Assembly: GCA_050084515.1 (NCBI GenBank)
Contig: CM114273.1
Location: 5,704,001 to 5,768,000 of the forward strand
DNA length: 64,000 bases
From: Blasia pusilla
Taxonomy: Eukaryota > Marchantiophyta > Marchantiopsida > Blasiales
Direction of reading: 5' to 3'
Under the pieces are notes generated by a model, which had not been told where the DNA came from, searched no databases, and saw nothing but the letters and a program-made list of their open reading frames with translations. Numbering within the stretch: position 1 is the first letter of the stretch; each line of letters starts with the position of its first letter. This document shows, in pieces, positions 1 to 10,890 of this stretch. The position numbers were made by a program, and so were the translations under genes.

Positions 1-197
1 ATGAGAGGAGCAATGAGGAAGGAGGGAGTGGAGGTGGAGGGAGGAAGAAACGGGGGAGTATGGAACACGAAAGCAAATAAGGGGAATGAAAAAGAAGGGA
101 AAGGTCAGCCCATATGGACAAGTCCTTCCATAGGACAGACATAAGTTCACGGACATGGATATGTCCATGAACACGGACTTTGTCCACATGCAACCTT
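1..197 (+). repeat. Copy A of a dispersed short repeat (probable MITE), cut by the window edge
   Basis: This purine-rich stretch closely matches 572-772 and 28150-28375: the same order of a GGAGG-rich segment, a GGGGAATGA-type segment, AGTCCTTCCATAGGAC and then runs of GGACAT/TGTCC words, ending in a TGCAACCTTG-like terminus. Only the right part of the element is inside the window. The repeated GGACA/TGTCC words make both ends partly self-complementary, which suggests a non-autonomous inverted-terminal-repeat element. No protein is encoded; open frames across it come from skewed composition. Confidence 0.6.
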
Positions 198-473
198 GAT
201 CAACATGTAGAGTTTTACAACGTTGACCACATAGAGGGTTAAGAGGTTGTTTGGATGTAAATTTATCTTGAGATGTCGGATGAGATTGGCAATAGATTCA
301 TGAAGATTTAATTTTTTGTCTTATTCAATCATATGATCTGTTGACCTAGTTAACAATCATCCCATAATTGGTGCATCCTTATTATCGATATATGGCTATT
401 TTTGGAGCAAGACCCTTTCGGCTTTTCTCAAGCTTAGGTTGTAAGAGAGGAAGAGGTGGCTTTTCAACATGGT
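198..473. other. Intergenic, nothing recognised
   Basis: AT-rich sequence between two copies of the short repeat. I see no open frame of note, no RNA gene and no further repeat here. Confidence 0.5.
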
Positions 474-775
474 TGCACAAAAATAGAGAAGTCCTTTCTT
501 AAGACGGACATGGATAGAAACGTTTGGATATATTCACGGACATAGGTTCCAAGAGATCAGACCCACATTTTTAGTCCATGATGGAGAGCAAGGCAAGGAG
601 GGAGTGGAGGTGGAGGAAGGAAGAAACGGGGGAGCATGGAACACGAAGGCAAGTAAGGGGAATGAGAAAGAAGGGAAAGGCAAGGGCCATACAGACAAGT
701 CCTTCCATAGGACGGACATAAGTTCATGGATATGTACATGTTCACATACACGAACTTGGTCTACATGCAACCTTG
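474..775 (+). repeat. Copy B of the dispersed short repeat (probable MITE, about 300 bp)
   Basis: This is a complete-looking copy. It starts GGTTGCACAAAAAT and ends CTACATGCAACC, so the outermost bases GGTTGCA / TGCAACC are an inverted pair. Inside lie a purine-rich core and clustered GGACAT/TGTCC words shared with copies A (1-197), C (28086-28375) and D (7485-7590). Family-level assignment to a transposase superfamily is not possible by eye, because the inverted ends are imperfect and no clear target duplication is visible. Confidence 0.6.
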
Positions 776-832
776 TTTCTTAAGCCATCTTTCTCATGTT
801 GGGCCTCTGGACCAACTCTCTTGCTGGTGTGA

Positions 833-970
833 AGTAAGAACTAGGGTACTAGTGTCTAGATTCACTCTAGATTTCCTTGTAGGAGAGGGTGGATGTGGCT
901 TGATATGTGGATGTAGATTTAGAAGTAGAGTTTTTTACTCTATGAGTCATTTTTCCTCTGATTGTGTTGT
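833..970. repeat. LTR-like motif, left member of a pair
   Basis: The stretch with GAGGGTGGATGTGGCTTGAT followed by a TTTTTCCTCTGATTGTG-like segment is a diverged match to 2205-2310 (AGAGGGTGGATATAGCTTGA and a TTTTTTCTTTTATTTG segment). Segments of this kind occur near the 3' ends of plant copia LTRs. The pair brackets the 180-bp satellite, so the satellite may lie in or beside an old retroelement. The retroelement assignment is a guess; the similarity of the two segments is visible directly. Confidence 0.3.
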
Positions 971-1084
971 GTGATCTCAAAGTATATCGGTGAGTATGTT
1001 TCGTTTATGGATGGATCGACCCATGTGTTGGAAAGATTGGTGTTGAAGTGATGTGCAGATATGACCAACGGTGTGGATTTTGTA

Positions 1085-1890
1085 GCAATGTGTATGTGCA
1101 TGGGAGCTTAAACCTTCTAATGAGAGAGAATCTATCCATTTTTCATCATGTTCAAGTATTTGATCTTGATCCAAAATTTGGGTCTCTTGATCATTCAAGT
1201 GTATATAAGCCTCCTACAAATTTTCAATGGAAATAGCGTTGTGACCAAAAGCCAAGAAATATTTAAATGGCTTTTGGATCCGCGCTTTGAAACCTTTAAA
1301 GGAAAGAGGGTCTGTCCATTTTTCATCTTGTGGAAGTATTTCACCTTGATCTGAAACTTTGGACAGTTGATGATTCAAATGTATCTAAGCAATATGCAAA
1401 GTTTCAATGAAAATGGAATGGTGACCAAAACCCCAAAAATATGTAAGTGGTTTTTGGATCTAAAGGCTTCAAGATTCTAAGGAAAGAGGATCTTGTCAAT
1501 TTTTCATCTTATCCTAGTATCTCATCGTGATCTAAGATATGGGACACTTGATCATTCAAGTGTATCTAGGTTGCCCTCAAATTTTCAAGGAAAATGGAGT
1601 TGTGATCAAATGCCCAAAAAATGTGTAAGTGGTTTTGGACTGTGCAATTAGACCTTTTAAGGAAAGAGGGTCTATCCCTTTTTCTTCTTGTAAAGTATTT
1701 CATCTTCATCTGAAATTTGGGCCACTTGATCATTCAAGTGCATCTATGCTTCCTAAAAATCTTCAAGGGAAAGGGATTTTTGACCAAACAATAAAAAATA
1801 TATAAGTGGTTTTTGTAATGGTGTGAGTAAACCTTTAATAAAGGCGGTGGGTCTATTTTTCATCCTATCCAAGTATATGCTAATAACATG
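1085..1890. repeat. Tandem satellite, 180-bp unit, about 4.3 copies
   Basis: The same landmark (TCTATCCATTTTTCATC and variants, after an AAGGAAAGAGG motif) recurs at 1131, 1311, 1491, 1671 and 1851: a spacing of 180 bp with almost no drift. Each unit also holds ATTTGGG..CTTGATCATTCAAGTG, a TTTTCAATGGAAAT-like segment, GTGACCAAA and GTAAGTGGTTTTTGGA. Units are clearly diverged from one another, so the array is old. A period of 180 bp is nucleosome-sized, as in many plant satellites. Confidence 0.85.
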
Positions 1891-2630
1891 GTTTTGATCA
1901 ATGCAATAAAATTAATTGTAAGACCTTGTGAAAATAAGTAGAAGGTTCAATTATTTTTTATGAAAAAATTATATCTTGACATGAAATTTTCACCATGATG
2001 TCCATGTGTTCTTAAAAGTGTATCTTACTTCCATACAAACATTCTCCAAAATGACAATTGCAACCAAATCTTCTCTCCTTAAAATGGTACTTTTTAATTT
2101 GAGTTGTTCTCTCTTTAGCTCTTGGTAGAAGGTGAAGCTCTTGGTAGAAGGTAAAGCTGTTTCTCAGTACAAGTTCCTTATACTCTAGTTTCGAACATGT
2201 TAGATTCTAGATGCCTCTACAGCAGAGGGTGGATATAGCTTGATATTATGTGCATATTCGAGAGTGGAGTTTCCCGTGTGAGCCGTTTTTTCTTTTATTT
2301 GAATTTTTGGTTGTGATGGTAGAAGTCCATCACTTCCCCTTCCCAAAAGCAATGGAGCGCTTGCATTGGGGATAACGCTTCTCCCCCATATCGATCAAGT
2401 AGAGCACATGATTGGTACCATGATCTAATAAAATTATTTATTATCGATAATATTAAATTTTATTTTTTTTAAATGACATTTTTACTAATCCGTTACGCTA
2501 ACATCACCATCACTCTACTATTCTAGGTCAATGGTTGGGTCATGTGGGTTTAGATGTAGGCGATAATTGGGTGGCTCAAGAGTTCTAATTCGGGTGGATG
2601 GACAAATATTTTCTATTGGAATTATTTAAT
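1891..2630. other. Intergenic with right member of the LTR-like pair
   Basis: AT-rich DNA. A short direct duplication (AGCTCTTGGTAGAAGGT repeated at about 2116 and 2136) and the LTR-like segment at 2205-2310 are the only structure I see. No coding sequence is supported. Confidence 0.4.
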
Positions 2631-2632
2631 AA

Positions 2633-5450
2633 TTGGAGGAAAATTTTGAACTATTCATGCAATTATTTATAGGTTCAGAGTTTGGAACAACATATATGAG
2701 AAGCTCATCGTTTCCAACTTTCAGGCTCTTCCACCGATTCCAAATACACTCTTTAAACATTCAAACATTGTGGAGGAGACTCTCTTCATGGTTCATCAAA
2801 CTCAGTGGATATAATGTTGAATTCCGAGAATCCAAAAATATAAAGATCGTAGGTATTGTTAGCAAAATTGGAAGTCTTTCATTGTTGCTCTTCCTCATAC
2901 TCTCGAATCCAATTTTCCATAACATATTCTTCTTCGTCTCTTCCCTTATAGCTAAGTCTCCAACGATACACACACCCTTGTGAGTCAAAGTTCCCTATGT
3001 CGCCTACATGGACATCCTACCTCCTTTCATTGCTATTTATTCTGTATAACACATCCACATCCTCTAGGTCCTCATCTTCATAATTATCATAATGATTTCT
3101 TGCATGTAAGTTGGACTAAATACCATCTTCTACAACCCTTCTAGCTTATTTATGTCTTTTATAGATATACGCCAAATCCCTAGCCTAGCTCATTCTTGGT
3201 CAATCCTATGCATATTGTGGATAAAATCATAACTGTTTGTTTCTCTTTGTTGAAAAGGAAGAGATCACTTATGCTAATATGAGTTTACGCAATGTTGAGG
3301 CACCTTGATCGTGCATGCTCCAGTGATTGGAGGGGCTAGGTGAATCAATGATTTTCCTACCAAAATCATCTATAAGTAGTTCTTAATGGTTCCTGATTTT
3401 TCCCAACTCTCCCAAAAAAATAGCCACATAAGAATTAGCATTGGCAATATTAAGACCATGCACCCTCTTTGCATAGAGTTTCAAATATTCTTTGAGATCT
3501 CTCATGCCCTCAAATGCATATGAATTTTTTAATACTATCAAGATTGTAAGGGGCGAGAATTTAACCTATTATATACAATTTATTGTGGAGGAGTGCACAA
3601 CGCCTTAAGATAACATCAAATAGTTTTAATGTGTATAGCTTTGGACATTATCACAAAAAAATTGCAACGCCTTCCACCCATATTAAGCCATAGTGTTATA
3701 GGAAAAGAATAAGACTCTTCCATTATCTCAAATATATGGCGATAAACATGCCCCTTCATTAGTTTATGACCATCACACTCTCTCAACAGAGTAATAGTTG
3801 ATAGAGCAATAAAAAATTCGAGAGGGATACAAGGCAAAGGAAGAAGGCATGAGAGATTGACACTATTATGGCCAATCATGATTTTTGGATAGAAGATAAA
3901 CTCCCTAAAATAATTTGTGGAAACCATGGCATGGAAAGCCTCCCTCAAGATTCAGACACATCCCAATATTATAAAGTTTTTTTGTAGGGCGTATGTTAGT
4001 AGGAAGCAATAGTCATCTCTTCACTAGGTTGGTTTCTATGAATTTAGCCATCATCCAAGTTCTAGTTCTCACAAAAACTACCATATCACAAGCTTGTGAA
4101 AAAATTATATACACTCAAGCTCACCTATTTCATTCTTCGCACACAAGATCAAGAGAATATGATATACATCCATTCCAAAGTATATGAAGAAACTTTGCTT
4201 CAATAATTTCCCTACTACTTGTTCATTATTAGCATTGTCTGTAGAAGTTGCAACATATTTCTTTCACCATTTACTAAATTTTTTTTTATCTTGAGTCTAT
4301 GCGCATGATAGTTATATGTGATATGCTAACTATTCAGCCATTTGGGATTCCCCTTGTGTCTAAAGACTCCATTATTACTTCATTTTGTGAATGTAAGATC
4401 TTGATGTTCACATAGGCCCAAGCATACGTGATGATCATAGCCCCCAAATGCAAATTATCCAATATGGCATCAAAGTTTTCTTTCATCTTCCCATATTTTT
4501 CTCAAGTAGAGTAGTGTGCAACAAATTGTAACTAGGACTTGAGTAATCCTAGGCCTTCACCTTTGTTGTTGCCAACGTTGCTTTCTTGAAAACATTTTTC
4601 CGTACTACCTTGAATGATATTCCACATTAATAGAAACACTTTGCCCATATGTAATTTTTAACTTCTATTCCTTACTCCTTAGGGGTTGAAAGAGTCCCTA
4701 AGATCAACTTGCTTCTTTCCGGTACCAGTAGTTGCCCGACTCAGCCCAACTACGCCTCTACATTCGTTGAGACTAACATTCGGTGTTATGTTTGCAACCC
4801 CATCAATATTGGACAATAAAGAAAATTTTTTTCTTATCTCAAGCGAGCCCAATTTGAATGTCGTTTTCTCCTCCACGTCACTCAAGGATCTCTCTTCCCT
4901 TCTCTATTCATTTCCCATAAATACTCTATTTCGGAGATCCGTTGCATATTAAGAGGATCTTCACACATAATTTGGCATGATGAGGTACCTAATTCCTATC
5001 CCTTTTCTTTTGTCTCTCCTTTGTGAAATGCTCCACCATCCGCATGTTGTGATGTATTTTCATCGAATAGCAACAATACTTATATTATCATTTGCTTGAT
5101 GTTTCACATTACACTTATACTTCTTTCGAATGTTCTTCCATGATCTATTGAAGTTGAATTTGGTCATGACTACAAGTAGATATTATCCTCATCCAAACAA
5201 TATTTGGATAATTCGTAATAATTTTACATGCTTAATAATTAAATATCTCAACTTGTGAAATATGTGCAAATTACACCATATATTGTCCATGAATGCTTTA
5301 ATAGAAACCTTGGTATACTCATTTTTAACAAGAAAGAGTAGTATACTAACTGTGATAACCAAGATACCTTCAATTCTCACGATTATCGAGTGGAAAAATA
5401 TATTCTCACTCATCAATTTCATCCATCTATTGAAAAATAAACTTATATAA
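2633..5450 (-). pseudogene. Decayed hAT-superfamily transposase (DUF659 type)
   Basis: Read on the minus strand, this region carries scattered pieces of a hAT transposase in the correct order but in different frames and with many stops. Around 4180-4260 it reads TDNANNEQVVGKLL, then FIYFGMDVYHILLILC, which fits the DUF659 block TDN-x-x-N-x-x-A-G-x-L followed by the W/F..C..H.L/I-D-L block. Around 3616-3948 it reads LRECDGHKLMKGHVYRHIFE, which fits the conserved LR-x-VDGD-x-KP-x-MGYIY-E block. No intact frame longer than about 110 residues remains, and I could not place terminal inverted repeats or the C-terminal dimerisation region. This is an old, non-functional copy; extents are approximate. 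Confidence 0.5.
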
Positions 5451-5836
5451 AAGAAGAGAGAAAGAAAGATATTGAGAGAGTGAGATCATGCTAAAAATGA
5501 GTAAGTTTATCTAGGGGAGGATGGAAGCTAGGAAGGGAATTAATCCTATTGTTTTTTCTCATCTATCCCCACTTACTATTAATGCCCAAACAAAGTCCAC
5601 TAATAAACATGTAATAAATCCTCTTTTGTTCTCCTAATCTCAATCCTTTTTCAACTATCCTAACTTTTTTTTATCTTCATTTGCAACTTATCTATTCTCT
5701 AATATAGCCACCCTATTCACTTCTACTCTAACCTTCCCCTTTCCTTTCCACTCCTAAATACCAGTCACATGACCTCTCGGAAAACCACATCCAGCCTGCC
5801 CCTTCCTATATATGATCCACGTACACGCCCCATGCT
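5451..5836. other. Intergenic, nothing recognised
   Basis: Pyrimidine-rich and AT-rich stretch with no convincing open frame or repeat. Confidence 0.4.
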
Positions 5837-6055
5837 TTAGCCCCCATAAAGCAAACACCTAACCTTGGTGGGCCGTGCTTGGCTTGCAGCCTCCCAACCT
5901 AGGCCCGCAGCCAATCCGCATGGCCCACATAACTTGAGGCTTAGCCCGTACCTTAGCCCATAGCCAACCCCATGGTCCAAGCTTAGGTCCGCACCTAGGC
6001 CACATGGGCCATGCGTAAGCCCACCTTTTCCATGCGTAAGCCCCCACACCTAAGT
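5837..6055. repeat. Degenerate GC-rich short-motif repeat
   Basis: A local GC-rich island in AT-rich surroundings is built from imperfect repeats of words such as TAGCCC, GGCCCA, CATGG and GCTTAGG. The periodicity is loose. The two overlapping open frames on the minus strand give Gly/Leu/Trp-rich peptides that simply reflect the repeated words, so I do not call a gene. Confidence 0.5.
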
Positions 6056-6640
6056 CATAATTTTACTCATTCCCATAAATTTGGCTCTACTTAAACCTTA
6101 GCAAACCATTTATAAGCGCTGAGGCATCATGCTATTATAGTGGCTTTGGTATATTAACACAATTTTGCATTTTAAAATACTTGAGTGATATATTATTAGT
6201 GTACATTCAAGTATGGTGAAGTCCCAAATGATAGCGCCACTTCCTCAAGCAATGAACCACTATAAATAACTCTTTTTTGCTAATAGACCATCTGCCCTCG
6301 CCCTTGATATTGCTAGTCGTCTTGCTTCATTACCCAATAGATCTCCCTTCTTGCAATGATATGCCTTGCACGTGTCAGGGAATTCCGGGTATTGGGTAGT
6401 TATTTTGGGATATTGGGTTTTATGCGGATGTTGAGAGCATCATGGATGTATGAGTTTAGGGGACATAAACCTATGTGGGATGTCTAGAGTTGAGGGTATG
6501 CTTTCTTGATGAGATGATACATCAGCTGATTTGCCGCATGCAATTTTTTAGTCACTAGCATCTATATGCACTTTGTTTGTCAAACTCTCATGCCATATTA
6601 CATTTATTCATTGGATCTAGGTCATATTGCCAAACTTTAT
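6056..6640. other. Intergenic, nothing recognised
   Basis: AT-rich DNA without a supported gene. It may include the far end of the gypsy remnant that follows on the minus strand, but I cannot show that. Confidence 0.35.
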
Positions 6641-7680
6641 GGTCCAATCCAAATGAGTATCAATATTCTTGCAGAAGTAGAAAGATCCAGTAAAGTTGGA
6701 AAGATTCAATAAAATCTTCTCATCCCATCCACAATGGGGCAATCACTTTGACTCTATTTAGACTAACCACATGACCAAAAACTTGATTTTTCTCAATCCA
6801 AATTAATTCTTTTTTACATTCCCTTATAGCTTCTTTGCTCTAAGTATTAACAATAGCAACTTCACTAGTGGCTTCAAATAGATCATTATATCACTGATAT
6901 AAATCATAATATACTCCTTCCCCGGAGAAACGAGGACTCTTCTCACCCATCCATATCCTGATGAAAGATGGAGTTGGAGTTCATCGATGAATGTAGGAGA
7001 TGTATAACACTAACCGAGAGGCAACACTACAAACTTTAATGAGAAATATTTTGTTCTATAGGAATTAGGTAATAGTTTCATTTAGCATCCTACATAATAG
7101 ATCATCTATCCTTGGAAGAGGAAAATTATTCCTTACCCTCCCTTAGAACTTGCACTCCATAAGGTGACTTATTAGTTTAGATGTACCCCTCTCACCCAAT
7201 TACTTCTTGAAGCTTAACTTGATTGAGTCTAGATTGAGCCCTCTATTATGTCCACGTCAAAAATGGTAAATAGCCAAACGTTAGCCCCAAAGCTAGATCC
7301 GAGGTTTAATGGGAATTTTCGCAAGCAAAGCCCACTCCAATATGCATCTCCAACTTTGTGGTTTACTAACCCAAATCCTTTACTAATAGGGGGCTTCTTG
7401 CACTAAGCATCTATATCAACAAGAACCACCATGTTGCAATAAGCAACCTAAGGTAAGCAATATTAGGCATTCTCTTAGTGACCACATCCAACCTTGGTCA
7501 CTAAGACATGCTTGGACATGTCCACATACATGAGTGTACATGTCCAGACTTGTCCGTCCATGTCCGTCCTAAGGAAGTCCTTGGCAATTTTTGTGCAACA
7601 AGGACCACGTCCCTTGGCTATGTGGTTGGTCTCGCCATAGTTGTAACAAGTCATTCTAGCGCCCACTAATTTCAATTCGT
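6640..7680 (-). pseudogene. Decayed Ty3/gypsy-like gag-pol remnant
   Basis: On the minus strand, pieces of a retrotransposon polyprotein appear in order. At 7600-7660 a damaged CCHC zinc knuckle reads CYNYGETNHIAKGR: the second and fourth metal ligands are changed to Tyr and Arg. About 200 bp on, VLVDIDA resembles a decayed retroviral-type protease motif, followed by an LRKFPLNLGSSFGANVWL stretch. LPRIDDLL and then FGHVVSLNRVKV (about 6740-6790) match the RT segment LP-x-IDDLL and the FLGHVVS-x-x-G-x-KV block of gypsy elements. Stops and frameshifts are frequent and large parts of RT are missing. A short repeat (copy D) sits directly downstream of the zinc knuckle. Good by motif order, poor in detail. 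Confidence 0.45.
7485..7590 (-). repeat. Copy D of the dispersed short repeat, truncated, inside a gypsy remnant
   Basis: On the minus strand the stretch begins TTGTTGCACAAAAATTG, then has AGGACTTCCTTAGGACGGAC and GGACATGT words, and ends with GACCAAGGTTGG. The start matches copy B (GGTTGCACAAAAAT ... AAGACGGACATGG). It is only about 110 bp, lacks the purine-rich core, and lies immediately after the damaged zinc knuckle of the gypsy remnant, which suggests insertion into that element followed by decay. Confidence 0.45.
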
Positions 7681-8764
7681 GTGCAAAGCCCCTTTTGCCT
7701 TCTCTTCATGATATCATGTGATTTATGTAGGTCACGCTCTCCTTGCTGATTTACAACCAAACACACTCATATTAGTAATTTTTTAGTCAATCGTTAATAT
7801 AACAAATCTAAGCCAATGTGAACCTAATCCCTCACTCCCCAAACACAAGCAAGTCCTTCCGAACTAGGGATAAACCTCCCAATATTAGTTGAAGAACCTA
7901 AAACAACCTTAATGTTAACTATCTATTTGGAGCCAATATCCAAGTCAAAAATCAGATTTCAAATATCAATAATGAATATTTTTTGGACTTGTCTTTGTGT
8001 ATATATTTCAAAGATCCATATTGATCATCATGCCCTTTGTTCATTAGTCTCATGGTTCCGATGGAAGTCCCAAACGTTTGAATGGCCCTCCCCTCAATCC
8101 AACTATCATTATAATAGTATTCTATATTTATATTTTGTTAAAATTTTCACACATTCTTATTAATCCCAAATTCGTTTTGGTCTAATGGTTACCTCAAACC
8201 CCATGTACTATCGGTTCCAAATTAGGTTGCACTATCGGACTCTTCCACATAAATCTGGCTAGGCATGAGAAGCTTTAGGTAGAGGAGATTCGTTGACGTG
8301 ATATAACTATGGTCGAGGAGATTCGTTGACGGATATGACTATTACGTCCGTAATATTTATGCACCATTTGGTATTTTATACACTAAATAGAGAACTCCAA
8401 ATGATCATCGTCTTCAAGTGGGAAAGAGCACGAAAGGTATTTACTTTGCAACATATGTATCTTATATCATACGTGCTTTATATCATATTGCTTTTACCCT
8501 TTCTCTAGGCACCAGAGGGCTATTTCTAGATCCTCCTGCATAATGTCATAATACTTAGGGAGTACATGAATGTGTTCTCCTTGTCAACACGTGGTCAAGG
8601 CGGAACGGAGGAAAACGTAGGAGGACCAAAGCGAAAAAGCTTCTCCCTATCTTCTATATTCCTGAATTTTAACTAACCAAGAAAGGCTATAATGAAATCC
8701 AAAAATTTTACATAATTTACTAATGTCTTGGTTCCAACCTTTTGCATATACCAGAGTTAGCTAC
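7681..8764. other. Intergenic, one small tandem duplication
   Basis: No gene is supported. At about 8284-8334 the word GAGGAGATTCGTTGACG is present twice about 30 bp apart. Confidence 0.4.
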
Positions 8765-8803
8765 CATACATCTCTCGGTGGCCCTCCATCCGAGAGATGT
8801 ATG
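8765..8803. repeat. Perfect hairpin, 14-bp stem
   Basis: CATACATCTCTCGG (8765-8778) and CCGAGAGATGTATG (8790-8803) are exact reverse complements separated by 11 bases. There is no coding context. It may be a chance or mutation-made palindrome, or the stem of a short RNA hairpin. Confidence 0.8.
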
Positions 8804-9059
8804 AACCCTAGAAATTATCTTCCTTGAGTTTCGAACCACCGAAGTGAAGGTGATCCGTTTAGTAACACCGGAATGCATCTTCCATGCCTCTAAAGCTCGC
8901 TATCTCTTTCTCATAGGGTCTTAAAGGTTTATGGGGCACGATGTTTCCAGGTTTTTTTTCATCTTGGCCTGGCCTTCTTGGTATACATTTTCCGTAGGGT
9001 TATATTTGGTATGCAAGCATCAACGCAACGGTGAGTTCTTTGTGCTATCGAAGGTGAGT

Positions 9060-9900
9060 TCTTTGTGCTTTTCGATAGCATTGAGATGCAATGTGCATGC
9101 GGGCGCCGGGGAGTTCGGAACCACTTGTAATGACGAGCACTGCCGGTACGAGTACGGCATCGCTATGAGTCCATCTCTACGGACATCATAACGCTCAAGG
9201 CCGACAGCGCTCGGAAGCGACGTCGATTTCGAAGGAGTCCATGGGGTTCTTGGCCTTGGCCGAGACCCATCACCTTCCCTTCGCAGCTCGGAGCCAAATA
9301 TGGCCCCGTTTTCCAGTAATGCCTCCAGACCTCTAGACAATAGCAGGAGCCCTGAGCGCGGTGGCCTCTACCGGAATCGCGCTCAGAGCTTCTATGGTGT
9401 CCAGCATAGCGTTCGCTCCGGAGGAGTTTCTTCCATGGGAACTCTCGATCTCTGATTCAACACCACCGAAGATCGCCATCTCGCGTTCCTGTGATCACCT
9501 TCAGGTTCGACATGCAGATCTTTGGGATCTTGCAGCAGCTCAAGGCCCGTCAGTCTGGGTAATGAGAGTGACGAGCTCGCGGGAGTAGCTCGCTAGTGAT
9601 AGGACTCCGCTCCTGGCCAAAGCTCTCATGATCGACTACGTGATTGGTCTGGGAGATGGATATTGGCCATCGAACTTTCTTTCGTATTGAATTCAATTGA
9701 ATGTGGCAGAGCTCGAGCTTCTTTCAGCTTTCTTCGGATCTACGCTGCGCACACCGTTTGGCAGATTACAATGAGCGTGTACGTTAGTAAGACTGGCAGG
9801 CGCTCAATTTGAAACTAGTGCAGAACTTTGGCAGTGCTGGTTTGGAGTGCGTACACATTCGAACATGCTCGAATTCGTTGAATGAGAGATTTTTGTTGTC
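9060..9900 (+). pseudogene. Aspartic protease (nepenthesin-type) pseudogene fragment, plus-strand copy
   Basis: On the plus strand the order follows the better preserved copy at 13150-14540, which lies on the minus strand. NDEHCRYEYG (C-x-Y-x-Y-G) is at about 9130-9160, followed in shifted frames by SDVDFEGVHGVLGLG, FPSQLGAKYGPVFQ and SSMGTLDL, then a segment equivalent to the C-terminal end and 3' flank (TGTGGCAGAGCTCGAGCTT, TGCTGGTTTGGAGTGCGTAC). The catalytic DTG half is absent and there are several frameshifts. It is fused tail-to-tail to a minus-strand copy at about 9900, an inverted arrangement. Family identity is secure; boundaries are approximate. Confidence 0.65.
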
Positions 9901-10660
9901 AGAGATCCTCATCTCTGTCACCTCCACAATTGTGTTCGGATGGAAGGAGGGCGAATTCTCGGAGTTTAGAGTCCAGGCTAAGAATTTGAAGTCATGTATT
10001 ATGAAAGAAACCCTATGGCCATCTTCGGTGGTGTTGAAGAAGAGATCCAGAGTTTGCATGGAGGACACTCCTCTGTAGGCCAGAGCGAAAGCTATCCTGG
10101 ACACCAGAGAAGGCTATCCCGGTTCTAAGTGCTTGGTAGATCTCGAAGTCGGTGGTCCGGTAATGGTGGTGCGCTAGTCATCTGCCTTGGAGCTCTCAAG
10201 CTCTGCAGGTCCACACTTTGCCGCAGTGCGCGTCATTGCCAGTGGATCCGAGCTCCCCTGAGCGCCAACATGCAGATTGCATCCCCATCTCCGCGCACAT
10301 CTTGCTCGCTCAACCCAGAGCTCCGTAGCCGGAGGATTTCGATCGAGGCTGCCGAAAGCACGGGCTGCAGTCGCTGGATTTAGGGTCCGCCTGGACCGTG
10401 AACGGGTCCGAGAGTGACATGGCGTAGCCTCCTCGGTGGTGGTGATGTTTGCTCTTCGTCCCCGTTAATGACACTAGCGCGGGCTTGGCTGCGATGGACA
10501 TGGTGGGCGATTCTCTCGGGGACGCTAGCGCTTGAGAGGTGGGCAGGCTCGGGGCGACTCATCCGATCTAGGGAGAGCCGCCACAACTGGATGGACGGAT
10601 GGATGCTGCCGCGGGGAAGATACGTAATCTCCACGCTCAATCCACGCTGAGGGTGTGGAC
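9900..10660 (-). pseudogene. Aspartic protease pseudogene fragment, minus-strand copy
   Basis: On the minus strand the order begins near the N-terminal catalytic region (SLSDPFTVQADP, where the expected V-L-A-D-T-G-I-D is lost), then SSDCSPCFRQPRSKSSGY. It ends with a C-terminal-half piece (AYRGVSSMQTLDLFFNTTED) at about 10010-10090. That piece is the inverted partner of the GVSSMGTLDL segment in the plus-strand copy at 9420-9480. Both active-site motifs are missing or broken. Sequence upstream of the N-terminal end (10560-10890) is duplicated at 14580-14900. Confidence 0.6.
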
Positions 10661-10890
10661 GGTTCCATCGCCATCCACACCTTCAGCGTATCCACTAGCA
10701 CCTCCTCCTTCCTCCCCATCCTCCATTACAGGTCCTTTCATAGATATGAAAGTTGAATAACTCCACTGGAGGAGGTAACGTGGTGGTGCCATTGCCATGG
10801 TTTTAATACGGACTAGAGGATCCCATACCCAAGCTTTACTTGGGACTAGCTGGGATGAAAAATACGTCCACGTTTAGAAACTAACCCAGT
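10560..10890. repeat. Segmental duplication flank, left copy
   Basis: This block (GGATGGATGCTGCCGCGGGG, CACACCTTCAGCGTATCC, then GGTGGTGCCATTGCCATGG, CATACCCAAGCTTTACTTGG and GAAACTAACCCA) has the same order of words as 14580-14900. Parts also recur at 12330-12480. It lies on the N-terminal side of each aspartic protease pseudogene, so gene and upstream flank were duplicated together. Confidence 0.75.

Noticed and set aside
1085-1890. CRISPR-like array from the regular 180-bp spacing
   Set aside because: The whole unit is repeated with no unique spacers, the setting is a plant nuclear genome and no cas genes exist.
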